From the NCBI GenBank assembly GCA_033064195.1, contig JARBJD010000025.1, positions 1-64,000 on the forward strand: a stretch of DNA of 64,000 nt. Reading direction: 5' to 3'. How positions within the stretch are numbered: the first letter of the stretch is position 1; each line of letters begins with the position of its first letter. The notes under the pieces are model-generated. The model worked only from the letters and a program-made list of their open reading frames with translations, was not told the origin of the DNA and made no database searches. Below are positions 21,146 to 31,294 of the stretch, piece by piece. The position numbers and the translations under genes were made by a program. The DNA is from Blattamonas nauphoetae (taxonomy: Eukaryota; Preaxostyla; Oxymonadida).

Positions 21146-21490
21146 TGGGTGCATCTCGAATGACTCCACACTCATTTCTGCGGACTCTCCTCGGATGTTG
21201 GGGATGCTGTGATTGCTGGCGTAGATGAACAGCTTCTGGGATGGCCTCCAATCGTCCAGAAATGGTTTGCTCATTTTGGGTTGGTCGTTCTCAACGCGGC
21301 TGTCTTTGACTGTCACATCGTCAACCGTCCCCTCTCCAAACAATTCCTGGCATCCCTGAACGATGCATTGTGACCAGATTATCTTTCCCAATCTCGACTT
21401 TTGGACCATCTCGAAATCACATCTCGTTTTTCTCGTCGAAATGGGATGCACCCCACATTCCCGCCATTCTACAGCCACCCACGATCTGTT
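21146..21490. repeat. Family A 3' module, after copy 7
   Basis: Module with a frame change: the minus frame continues as MSKPFLDDWRPSQ where relatives have RADHFWTIGG, so a small indel has shifted it. The 177-aa minus ORF 20945-21478 runs into the antisense of the gene. Confidence 0.7.
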
Positions 21491-21880
21491 CTCTGATCAT
21501 CTCGCTCGTTGATTGTCCTCTCTATCGTTAATCTCGTTCCCGGAACCGAGCCTAAAACAGCCATCCAAAACCGAAAAATCCAATCTCTCCTGATGAGTCT
21601 GTTGGCCCACATGGGGACAACTTTGCATGGTGCATCGTTTGGGATGGAACAACTTGTTGCGCAAAAGGTTCCTGCCGTTCGACTGCATGTCCTTTTCCCG
21701 AAGCGAAAATGAGGGTCATAAGGATCGGCAACTCCCGCTCTGATGTTGATTCTGGACAACACCCAATTTGGACAGTCGATGACAGGAAAGGAAGAACGGA
21801 ATAGACCCACGAGGCGCAGTTCGGACGGCACTTTTGGACGATTCTACGATCGCCAGATTCACCATTTCTGATCCTTGTCG
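21491..21880 (+). repeat. Gene B-like fragment after copy 7
   Basis: Reads LVPGTEPKTAIQNRKIQSLL and MEQLVAQKVPAVRLHVLF at 21509, almost the same as at 14990. It ends near 21870, marking the edge of the left family A array. Confidence 0.6.
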
Positions 21881-22177
21881 CCGTTCATTTGGACACAGCA
21901 GATTCTAAGTCTGAACTTAAGCAATCAGAATCCGTCATCAGATATTCTGGCGGACCATACTCTTCTTGTGATCGAACCATCTCACTTCTCAGCTTGAAGC
22001 GTGTTTTTTCGGAAATTATGTGAAATTCTGACCTTTGAGAACTCTGAAGAGCTTCGTATCGATATCCTCTTTGCATTTCACGAAGAGATTGTCGGTGTCT
22101 GAGTTTTACCCCAAATTTAGATTCGGTGTTAAAAAAGTTGTGGGTCCTCGTTTTGTCATCTCGACGTACGTGGATCA
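21881..22177. other. Intergenic region
   Basis: Unique sequence between the array and the Gln-rich gene. No gene seen. Presumably includes the promoter of the gene at 22178. Confidence 0.4.
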
Positions 22178-23752
22178 ATGAGTCTGAATTACGAAAAATT
22201 CCAAACGTCATATCATGGTCATGTTGTTCGATGGCAGGGAATGGTGAGGCTTGTCTCAAACGATCTCTACGATGTCGAAATCACATCTGACGGCAAACCG
22301 ATTGGACAGAATGCTCGTGCCTTTTTCCAAGTTCCACCCGAACTTCAATCGACATATTACCAGTATGCTCTTGATCAGCAACCACGGGACGTCTGTGGAA
22401 TCATTTCAAATCTCAATCAATCAGCACCTTATTTAATCCTCACAGCGACCTTCCCTCGTGATCCAACACGAGCATCGACCTGTGAATCCATCGTACAGGA
22501 TATTCTTGGCCAACCACAACCAGTTCAACTCACCATTATTGTCAAACCAATCCTTCCAACAGAACAAATCGGATCTCTCGGAAATGGGCAAAATTCGTAC
22601 TCGTTTCAAATTGATATTTCTCAAAGTCCCGATCCTACATGGAACAATCGCCCGGCTAGACTCTGCGTTCCCAGTCAATCACCTGCCTTGAACTCCTTCT
22701 ATCAACTGTCACAGAGTCCTTCTCCAAGTTTTGTGAACGTCCAGTGCTCCTTCTTAAATTACACCGAACAGGAGGGATTCAATTTTCTGTTTATCGACTT
22801 TGTTCCACAATCAGGAATTGTGCCCCAACAAAATCAAACTTTTGGGTTTCAACCACAACAGGTTCAACCTCAACAACCGACAAATGATGAAACAATATAT
22901 CCCGTGACATGCACTCTTTCTTCCAATGTTGAGGAAACCACAACAGACAACTCTATTTTGGTCCGATTCATCCCAATCACCATTCTCGATGCGGACCCTG
23001 CCTTTCGAAGTCGATACTGCGTGGATGGGAAGATTCACTACGTGGTTGTGTTTGGAAGGTCGCTGATCGATCAACCAACACGAAATCTGATCGCAACTCA
23101 ACAATCATGCAAGATGTCTCTCCAATACCACACACACAGCGACACTGCCTTCTATTTCAGCATTTTTTACAATATCACCGACACACGTTCGATTTTCTTT
23201 TTCTTCATTCTCTCCTGTCTTTCACATTTCAGAGCCGATTGTGAGTGGATTCCCACAGCAAGTACAGACCCATCCTCAGTTCCTGCAGGCACAACCACAA
23301 ATGCAAGCAACACAATCGGGAGGATTCACTGAGATCCAACAGAAGTGGCTTGATCCGATCGATGGAAAGGTTTTGTGATTCTTGCTCAATCTCCCCAGCT
23401 GATGACGCTGCCTGTGTATGGAGCAGACCGGAAACTGTACCACGAGCCGACACTCTCGGCCTACCTCGACACTCATCAAGGAATTGGTCCAAATGGGAAG
23501 AAGTGGATGACGAAATTCTTTGTGTGTCAGAGTGTTGCGAATGAGGTCAATGGTCTGTTCCTCTCGTCTTCCTGTGATCTCGCTCCTTTATGCAGACTAT
23601 CTTCAGAAGTATCCAAACCATCCTCTCCGTCGTTAAGCTCCTTTTTTCTCGTTTTCTCTGCGATTCATTTCATTCGCAATCATCATTCATTTGTCCAAGC
23701 TTCCCCTTTTCGAACACCTCATTCAGAAGCAGTGATTATTCACAAAACCTGA
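22178..23752 (+). CDS. Gln-rich hypothetical protein, multi-exon
   Basis: Starts at ATG 22178 (MSLNYEKFQTSYHG). Inferred exons are 22178-23186, 23233-23369 and 23399 onward, with introns of 46 bp (gttcgatttt to acatttcag) and 29 bp (gttttgtgat to ctccccag) whose removal keeps one frame. A third intron at 23546-23595 is possible, so the C-terminus is uncertain. The protein of about 500 aa has a beta-rich-looking N-terminal half (IIVKPILPTEQIGSLG, ILVRFIPITILDAD), then Gln-rich stretches (FQPQQVQPQQPT, FPQQVQTHPQFLQAQPQM) and a conserved-looking end (KWLDPIDGK, MTLPVYGADRKLYHEPTLSA). No signal peptide or TM segment. I do not recognise the family. Confidence 0.65.
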
Positions 23753-23859
23753 AGGAGAGGCAGTAAACATCCTCATATCGGGTGGACCAGTTGATTTCGA
23801 TGCAAAATGTGGGTTGCGTAAATACCCACCCGACTTTGATCAGATTTCACAATCCGAAC

Positions 23860-25287
23860 ATGATTCTCCTTGTACTCACAACATTCCTTTTCTCGGCCGA
23901 CGGTGATACAATCTTCCTTGAGTTCGGAGGCATGAGCCAAACGTGCTTAACTCCGGATACAGCGTGTCATTCGCTTGATCAAGCAGTGAAGCATGCAAAT
24001 TGGGAAAACGTGACCGCCATCGAGATTCAGGGACACGCCGAACTGATTGGGGAAGTGGTCTTCGATTCGAGTGTTGATCCGTTCAAGAAGACGCCTACTA
24101 CATACGTCTACTTCGCAATGACACTCAAAAACCATGTCCTCAGCTCCAATACTGATCGCTACGGTCTGACTGGTCTTGGGACGATTTTGATCAAAGGCAC
24201 AAACACAGCTGAGATGCGCCTCGTGCTCGGCTCTATTTCGGTTAGCCAATTTATCATCTCAACCACAAGAACACCAGGCGGGACAAAGAAGGAGTACGTG
24301 ATTCGTGTGGAGGAGTATGGTGTTCTTGAACTGAAGTCCCAGCTTCTTGTGCGACCTCTTCAACTCCCGTTAACCACTCCATTCACGAAGCTGACTTCGA
24401 AGTTCGAAACTGAACCATGGGACCAAAAGTCGGCAGCGATCGTCGTTGACAAAGGAGCATTGGTCTTGCCGGACACTGGGTTACTGTATGTAGATGACCC
24501 AGAACTTGGTGTGCTCATTCTGAAAGAGATTGACATCACAAAATCGTATGTTTCGATCTCACAGATAGATTCCACATCACAAACTAGCCTTGTCCCGAAG
24601 GGAATTGTGTGTTCGATCCCAGAGAATGCCACGAACACATTCAACATCATAATTAGAAACTCAGGAATACCAAAATTGGATTCTGCACAAACAACTCTTG
24701 TTGGAATCGACCAGTATCCACTCGACATCCATCTTTCTGGGAAATGTACTGCATACGATTCTGAGGATGTGGACACGAAGTTTCCACTGAACAACACGGA
24801 CATGAAAAACATCTCCAAAACTGCGTTTGTCTTCCCCAAAGTGACACTCTCCCGCTCGAACCTCAAATTTGCCACAAAAACAGGCGGCCAATCGAGTGAC
24901 CTTGGCAACTATCTTCTTGCCGAATTCTACTCCCGAACCAAATCCCTGAGCGTCGCTGGTCTTCGCCGCCTGAAAGTGAGCATTGCGCCTCGCTATCACA
25001 CCGAAGACGCCGACGAGAAACTCATTCGCTGGGACGAGATGACGTGGTACGTTGGTCTAAACCTTGTAAGTGTGGCTTTTGGAGGAGTTGAACTCAAACA
25101 ATCGGGTCAGGCGGACTATGCAGTAGCAGCAGTTCCGCGAGCTAATGTGGGGATCAGTGGGGAGTACACAGTGAAGATGGAGTTCGGCGACCAGGTGAGA
25201 TATGTCGGGTGTTTGTATTCTGGAGCACGAAAGACAGTTGCCTTCGCATCACTTGCTCTTCTCCTCGCTGTGCTGCTTGGATTCTAG
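23860..25287 (+). CDS. Putative GPI-anchored surface protein
   Basis: 475 aa from the ATG at 23860; upstream in-frame ATG at 23800 is less likely because MILLVLTTFLFSADG makes a good signal peptide only when it is N-terminal. Just after it, TCLTPDTACHSLDQAV fits the Cys-x(n)-Cys-x-Ser/Thr-Leu motif at the start of many protist beta-helix (pectin-lyase-like) surface proteins, also seen in the decayed gene at 56-59 kb. The middle has beta-helix-like short strands and several N-glycosylation sequons (NNT, NAT). The C-terminus ends in a hydrophobic tail (VAFASLALLLAVLLGF) with no cytoplasmic residues, typical of GPI-attachment signals. Likely cell-surface protein, role unknown. Confidence 0.7.
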   Translation: MILLVLTTFLFSADGDTIFLEFGGMSQTCLTPDTACHSLDQAVKHANWENVTAIEIQGHAELIGEVVFDSSVDPFKKTPTTYVYFAMTLKNHVLSSNTDRYGLTGLGTILIKGTNTAEMRLVLGSISVSQFIISTTRTPGGTKKEYVIRVEEYGVLELKSQLLVRPLQLPLTTPFTKLTSKFETEPWDQKSAAIVVDKGALVLPDTGLLYVDDPELGVLILKEIDITKSYVSISQIDSTSQTSLVPKGIVCSIPENATNTFNIIIRNSGIPKLDSAQTTLVGIDQYPLDIHLSGKCTAYDSEDVDTKFPLNNTDMKNISKTAFVFPKVTLSRSNLKFATKTGGQSSDLGNYLLAEFYSRTKSLSVAGLRRLKVSIAPRYHTEDADEKLIRWDEMTWYVGLNLVSVAFGGVELKQSGQADYAVAAVPRANVGISGEYTVKMEFGDQVRYVGCLYSGARKTVAFASLALLLAVLLGF

Positions 25288-25657
25288 TGCACTCACAACG
25301 ATGAACTCCAAATCGTATTTAGGAGGCTGTGATCGACTTTCAAGGTGCATTTATGTCAGTTCTCTCTCAAACGAAATTATCTTTACTTCCAGACACCTTT
25401 TAACTTCCTCATTTCCACGTTCCATTGTTTCTTGACCAATTCAGACTCCTATACAGAAACAGACAGAACTGAAAGAGTTGGACAGACCGGGTGTCACTCT
25501 CTAAAGGCTTTTTTTCATGACATCATAGTCAGTCGGATCCGATCGAAGGGAGATGGAAAGATCATGCCATTATTCACAGTCATTTGGACTCACTCGAAAG
25601 AAAACCATTTCTTCTCTCCAAATGATAGACAGATGAAATGACATCAGAGCAAATATT
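25288..25657. other. Tail-to-tail intergenic region
   Basis: 370 bp between convergent genes. No ORF of note. Probably holds both polyadenylation regions. Confidence 0.5.
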
Positions 25658-28057
25658 TCAAACTTTATCGTTCTGGATGGATTGTGAGGCTTGCGATGTT
25701 CCAGGCTCACTTCCAACGTCACCGATCTTCTCATACCCCTGTTTCTTGTCCTTACTCGATCGAATACACCCACACACAACCACAATCACGATGACAATCA
25801 AACACAGCACAAGAACCCCAGCAATCACGATCGACGTGACAATCGTCTGCATCTTCTTCACCGACGGGATCATCACACACAAGCCGTCCTTGTTCAGATA
25901 GTACTTGTCCTCGCATCGGCTCAGAGCCCACGTCGTGTTGTCAAACGTTCCTGTTTCAGCGTTGCACTTGTATCCATATAGAGCGTGGCTCACTGTGTTC
26001 TTCTTGTCTTTTCGGTTCTTCTCAATTGACACCTCGCCCTCCACACACTTTCCCATCACCTTTTTCACTTCTCCCATCAACGCCAAGATCCCTGCTTCAC
26101 TTTCGTCGGACGGTGCGCCATAGAAGTTAATCACTGTATCGACTGGATTCACTTTGAACTCCAAAAACACCTCATTCGCAGCGTCTTTTGGATCAAACGA
26201 ATAAATCGCGTGTTGCGCCCATCTCACCTCCGTCGACGCTCGATCAAAATCAGCCGGCATCTTCGATTTATCCACTTTCGATCCATTTTTGTACTTTTCA
26301 GCATAAACCGAACTTGCTGAAAACACAGTTCCTCCAGCAAAGCTCGCAACGTCGAATTTCTCGTCCAACTTGCCAGGATAGCCTCCGACGCCGATAATAC
26401 GGGCAACATTGGCTTCTTCGATGTGTTTTGTGAAACAAGCGCAGGTTGATCCGCACATTCCATCGGTCAGCACGTAGAGGTGATCACGATCCCACAGCGG
26501 GGCATATGAGCTTGATCGCATTGTCGCCAATTGTGGCCTTGTTTTGTTGTAGATATCGGGGATGCTTAGTTCGAGGATGAACGGTTGTGTGAAACGCTGG
26601 GTGAATTCCTTTCCCTCGGTATCCTTGAACTTTTTGTCCACTTGGCGTTTGTTGTAACTTTCGTCACGAGTTATGAGCCGATCCGAAGTCGGATCTCGAT
26701 ATTTGTTCTCCGACTCTACAGACTTCAGCATTTCCGTATTTGTGTCCGTTATAGGCATATCATACACACCATAAGACGGATAGAGCGAAGGGAACAGGAG
26801 ATTCACGGTCTGCATTCCGAGTGCTACATATCCTCCTCCATTCGACCTGACGTCGATAATAACATCCTTCACATCTGCTTTCTTGAGCTTAATAAGGCAC
26901 GCAGCGAGGGTATCCCCAAAATCGGTCATTTTCTCGTAGGAGAACGTCTTGATCTTCAGATAGCCATAATTATCTGTTTTATGCTTCAGGCACAAGATGT
27001 ACGATGTATCTTCAATTTTCTCGAACTGGCTATCATCGTTTGAGGTTCCAAACGACTTCTTTTTCGATCCCATTGTGACCGGCTCAGTCAGCTCCTTCTG
27101 GAACTCTTCCGTTGGGTTTGTTTCTGTTCCCGAGAAGCCAAACGTGTCAGCTGGAGGTGGCCTGATTGGGCATACGTCGTCAAGTGTTTTCATTTCCTTT
27201 GTGCAGAGCGAGAAGAACGGGAGTTTCAGCGTCTTCTTCTCGACTCCTCCTTCATCTATATACTCCACCAAGACATCAGTTTTCGGTGTTTCATAGCGTG
27301 CTGCTTGACGAATTGCGAAATCCGAGTTTATCGCACGATTAAATCGAGCTGCCTTGTCCTTCGAAGTTGGGAGCCAACGGTCCGCCCATTTCGCGATTGT
27401 TTCAGCGGCTTGTTCGTTTTCTGGAAGAGTTTCTCCATCCAAGCCGATTCGGGTGATTGTGCGGCCTGTAATGTCTGGATTTCCTGCATCAACGAACTGT
27501 TTCGTCATGTTGTTTTTTTCGATTGTTTGTGCAGTGATAAGGATTTCTTTTGGATTTTCGGGGTTAAGAGTAGCAGAGAAATCGAATGGGAGGTAGAAAT
27601 AGAACGCTGAGCGACACGGAGGAGTGAAAAGAGTGTGTGGGTCTTTCATGATCTTGAAGACACCCATGAGTGCTTCGTAATATTCCATCGCGGTGTCATA
27701 GTCTGTGTATTTGACTTTGTCTATTTCTGCGTACAAGTCTAATTTCAAGTCTTCCCATGGAGAAGGCGGGTTCATGTGGAGTGAGCGAAAAACGAGATTA
27801 TCTTCATAGCCTTTCAGTCGTTCGGGCATATTTTTGACTTCAATGTCATTCTCTCCTTTCTGTGTAAAGAACGAGGATCAATAGCAATGAGAAAAATGTA
27901 TAAATAATGAGAGTGATGAATGAGAAAGTCATGACCAGACCGGGATAGAGTAGAGACATTCTCTGGCTTCGGCGAGAGTATAAACGGCATCTGGTTTGAA
28001 TTCACAGATTCCACGCTCAGCTAGGCTCAAATGGAACAAAGATATGATGAGCAGCAT
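25658..28057 (-). CDS. S41 (C-terminal-processing-like) membrane protease
   Basis: Two exons: 28057-27941 and 27859-25658, joined across an 81-bp intron (gtctggtcat to tttacacag), giving 772 aa. Exon 1 supplies the signal peptide MLLIISLFHLSLA, missing from the long ORF alone. The middle carries S41 features: VIIDVRSNGGGYVALG near residue 378 and the Ser segment VLTDGMCGSTCACF near 509, which fits the nucleophile block of tail-specific proteases. The C-terminus has one TM helix (VIAGVLVLCLIVIVIVVV) followed by a basic, Ser-rich cytoplasmic tail of about 40 residues. This is a type I membrane topology with the protease domain outside or in a lumen. The catalytic Lys cannot be assigned by eye. 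Divergently transcribed from the amidase. Confidence 0.85.
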
Positions 28058-28123
28058 TAGCCTGACACAAATAAAGGGTGAATATTTCTCATCCCTTTAT
28101 TCGTCTTTTCATTAATTGTCAGA
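28058..28123. promoter_or_regulatory. Compact bidirectional promoter with palindrome
   Basis: Only 66 bp separate the two start codons. The gap contains a 9-bp dyad, aataaaggg and ccctttatt, with 14 bp between, near 28070-28101. The symmetric placement between divergent genes makes it a candidate shared control site. Confidence 0.45.
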
Positions 28124-28702
28124 ATGCTCTCCTTCGTTGCTCTCTCTCTCGCTCTCATCAGCTCAAGCTCTGCTGTGAAAATTTTTATTGACCCAGGCCA
28201 CGGAGGATCTGACCCAGGTGCAGTCGCAAACGGACTCCGCGAAAAAGACCTCACTCTCACCATCTCAAACAAAGTTGCAGCCGGCCTTCGTAGAGTCAGT
28301 GGATGCGAGGTAAAATTGTCCCGAACAACTGATGTCTACTTGAGCCTGTCTCAGCGTGCTCAGATGGCCAATTCATGGGGTGCAAGATTCTTCATTTCCA
28401 TCCACATCAACGCTGGTGGTGGAACTGGATTCGAATCATACCGTCACCAAAGCAACACAGCTGACTCCCGCAATATTCAGGCCAAGCTCCACCCCAAGAT
28501 CGTTGGCGCGATGGGTGTCCGAGATCGCGGTCAAAAAATGGCCAACTTTGCTGTCCTGCGTGACACAACAATGTCTGCCATTCTCACCGAGAACATGTTT
28601 ATTGACACCGCTGCTGATGCCGCAAAACTGAAGCAAGCTGCCTTCATTGAAAAGATTGTCTCAGGTCATGTCGCTGGTATCCGCGCTGGTGTTGGTTTCT
28701 AA
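28124..28702 (+). CDS. Secreted N-acetylmuramoyl-L-alanine amidase (Amidase_3)
   Basis: 192 aa, no intron. Signal peptide MLSFVALSLALISSSSA, then the mature domain begins VKIFIDPGHGGSDPG. All Amidase_3 metal and catalytic residues are visible: His26 (GHGG), Glu40 (LREKDL), His94 (ISIHINAG) and Glu156 (ILTENMF). The domain is minimal in length, with no SH3b, LysM or PG-binding module. The family cleaves the bond between MurNAc and L-Ala in peptidoglycan. In a eukaryote without peptidoglycan, a secreted copy most likely acts on bacteria in food vacuoles or the gut, and points to acquisition from bacteria. The S41 protease lies divergently 66 bp away. Confidence 0.95.
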   Translation: MLSFVALSLALISSSSAVKIFIDPGHGGSDPGAVANGLREKDLTLTISNKVAAGLRRVSGCEVKLSRTTDVYLSLSQRAQMANSWGARFFISIHINAGGGTGFESYRHQSNTADSRNIQAKLHPKIVGAMGVRDRGQKMANFAVLRDTTMSAILTENMFIDTAADAAKLKQAAFIEKIVSGHVAGIRAGVGF

Positions 28703-28850
28703 ACAACATAAGTGTTAGTCTCACTACTATTCTATTTCACACTATCAGATATTTTTGAGGTCTATATTTTGTGAAAATCGAGGAACAGAAGGAAAACATC
28801 CATCGTTGATGGACAGGTTGGTAGATAAGGAAACATTAGAAACAGAACAA

Positions 28851-29603
28851 TTAAAACGGATCCACGAGGAGAAAATCAAGCTCAAACACCTCTTTGAGCT
28901 GTTCCACTGTCATCTTGTGAAAGTTCATGACAGAAAGGAGAGGCATCGATTTTGAATCCTCATGTTTGGAAGAAACACCTTCAGCCGGAGGTTCCGTTCG
29001 CAGAAAAATATGGACTGCTTCAGGAAACTCTCGGTTGGCGGATGGGTCGGTTGATAGTGGATAAATGGCTGTGCATTCATTTGGAGGTGTCGGTGTCTCA
29101 GTTCGAGACAGATTCCTCTCCTCCATGAGCTCTGATCGCAAGTCCATTGGGGATACTTCATAATTATCGTTGCTTTCATCTTCAAAAGGGGCAGAATGGT
29201 CAGATGATGCGTGGCGAGATTTCTTCCCTTTAGGACAGACTGGTTTATTTTCGTCAAATCTGAAAAAGAACATATATAGAATTCATGAGATAGATCAAAA
29301 CATACTGGTTTGCTTTGAAGACGATATATCCCGAGACAATAGTATTGATTGTGCAAATCATTGCGAATGCAAAGAAGAGTTCTGAAGGAGCTTTGATGTT
29401 AATGAATTGGAGAGGTCTGAAACCTTATGACAGAGGAGAGTTGCAGACCCAATAATCACCAAAACAATCAAAAGAATCGACCTTGAGATCGCAAGAAAAG
29501 AAGTGGCACAGTGTAGACGGATGAACTTGCTGCGATCTTCTAGTTGTTGTAAATTAACTGTAGGAACAGAATGCATCTGGTGGGTCTTGGTGTGTGATAA
29601 CAT
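28851..29603 (-). CDS. Two-TM protein with acidic cytoplasmic tail
   Basis: Inferred exons 29603-29432, 29390-29306 and 29259-28851, separated by introns of 41 and 46 bp (the second gtatgttttg to ctttttcag). Together they give 221 codons in one frame. Two hydrophobic helices, SILLIVLVIIGSATLL and LFFAFAMICTINTIVSGYIVF, are followed by a polar tail rich in Ser, Glu and Pro (RHASSDHSAPFEDESND, RTETPTPPNEC). The first intron donor is a weak call. A mariner-type end lies 10 bp upstream of the start, so the gene may be the 3' part of a larger membrane-protein gene. Family not recognised. Confidence 0.5.
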
Positions 29604-29612
29604 TCGGTGGGA

Positions 29613-29660
29613 CAGGGTGTTTCAAAAAATCTGAACCACAGTTTTGATTTTGAACTCTTG
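29613..29660. mobile_element. Possible solo Tc1/mariner-type end
   Basis: cagggtgtttcaaaaaatct is a sequence typical of mariner-type inverted-repeat ends. No matching second end was found within a few kb and no flanking TA pair could be defined. Confidence 0.3.
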
Positions 29661-29724
29661 GCTCACGATCGTGCATGTACCTCATCTGAATTCGCTGATG
29701 AAAACCAATGCTGATTTTTGTTTA

Positions 29725-30067
29725 TTTAGAAATGGGAGAAAAGAGCTCTTAGTGAACAGAGAAATCGAATTGATGAATTCAGATTACAATTACTCGAGCT
29801 GATGGCGCAAATACAAGAATCCCAGAGAAGGAGAACTTATCACACCAATTGTGGATGGCTGTGGAATGGCTGGAATGCGGCGATCATCCCATTTCGACGA
29901 GAGAAACGAGAGGTGTTTTGGAGATGGTCCAAAAGTCGAGATTGGGAAAGATAAACTGGTCACAATGCATCGTTCAGAGACACCACGAATTGTTTGGAGA
30001 GAGGACGGTTGACGATGTGACAGTCAAAGACAGCCGCGTTGAGAAGGACGAACCCAAAAGAGCAGAC
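29725..30067 (+). repeat. Inverted 3' module relic with coiled-coil-like head
   Basis: 29849-30067 is a family A 3' module in reversed orientation and belongs to the minus-strand family A locus at 31.3-33.3 kb. It is cut off from its remainder (31148-31294) by an insertion. Immediately before it, 29731-29830 reads KWEKRALSEQRNRIDEFRLQ and continues as a coiled-coil-like peptide without a start, perhaps a fragment of another gene. Confidence 0.6.
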
Positions 30068-30076
30068 CATTTGTGG

Positions 30077-31147
30077 CTTTTGGGTCCCAATCTTCGATTC
30101 ACTAATCCCTCCTGAATTACAATCCTGAAATTTTATCATTCAACTTTCCGTTGTCCATTTGTTGATTTACCTTTGACTTGTATGACAATTATACCCCATA
30201 TTTCATTGTTTGGAGTCACAAAACACACGAATTACCAAACCGAAACCCAAAAATGAAGAGGACTGAACAGCTGAGGAAAGAATAGAATCAATCCCAAGCG
30301 AGATCGCGACTGATCAAAGGTAGTCTGGACAAATTTTCCTGTTTCATTATGTGATCAGTCATCTTCATTGCTTTCCTCACTTTTCTTCATTTTCGGACTT
30401 TTATCGTATATCTGACTTACAGGAACAATATCTTTGAAGGAACTTCCGAAACATCACCAGAAACAAGGAAAAGACAAATTGGGATGAAGCGATCACGGAC
30501 AGATGCCCGTATCAAGCACTTCCAGATCAACACACATCTTCATCAACACGGTATTCACTTTTTCTTCCGTACTTGATCCAATATTGTCAGAAAAACGGGC
30601 TAAAGTGTAGATACCACTCGTGAAAACAGCCATCCCTATCTCACGATCGCTTCAGTGGAAGTTTCTAATTTTCCAGAATCGATAACGATGGACTGTGTGA
30701 ATCAATTATACCCCATATTTGGCACTTTCTAGTGACGAATTTCCACGGAAACAAACGACTCCAGTAATCACTACACTCCCGAAGATTGGTGTTGATGACC
30801 ACATCAACTTCTTAAATTCGAATCCAATAGTCTGTCAATCTTTTCTCATATCCTCTCTCTCCTTATTTCAAGAAGTGACTTTCTCCTTGTGAAAGTGATT
30901 TCCTCAAAGAAATAGAATACAATCCTGACCACAACAATTTGGAAGAACTTTTACCTTTCATTCGACTGTCTGGTGGGATGGAGTCTTTTCGAGCGTGTAT
31001 TCTGGAGAATGAGTCTCATTTACTGTGATCGATTTCTCGATGCTGAAGCATTTTAAGGTTTTACGGACACCATTTCTGAATATATTAAGAGTAATTAACG
31101 GTGTTCTAAAAATTCTGGATGATATCAAGATTGGGGCCCAAGTTACA
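30077..31147. mobile_element. 1.07-kb insertion with 9-bp duplication
   Basis: AT-rich insert splitting the 3' module. Flanks catttgtgg (30068-30076) and catttctgg (31148-31156) form a 9-bp target duplication with one mismatch; other module copies have a single catttctgg. Ends share an inverted tgggnccccaatctt-like segment of about 14 bp. Internally, aattataccccatattt occurs twice (about 30187 and 30705). A 9-bp duplication fits Mutator-like elements, but the ends are short and no transposase is present. Confidence 0.65.
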
Positions 31148-31294
31148 CATTTCTGGACGATTGGAGGCGATCCCAGAATCTGTTCGTCAGCACCAGCAAT
31201 CAAACCATTGCACAAATCCGAGAAGAGTCCACAGAAATCATTGTGGAGTCATTTTAGAGAGGTGGCTTCGACGCGTCATTTGAGATGCAATCGT
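31148..31294 (-). repeat. Remainder of split 3' module
   Basis: Gene-proximal part of the 3' module of the minus-strand family A locus (tctggacgattggaggcgatcc). Joins in sequence to 29849-30067 once the insertion is ignored. Confidence 0.7.
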
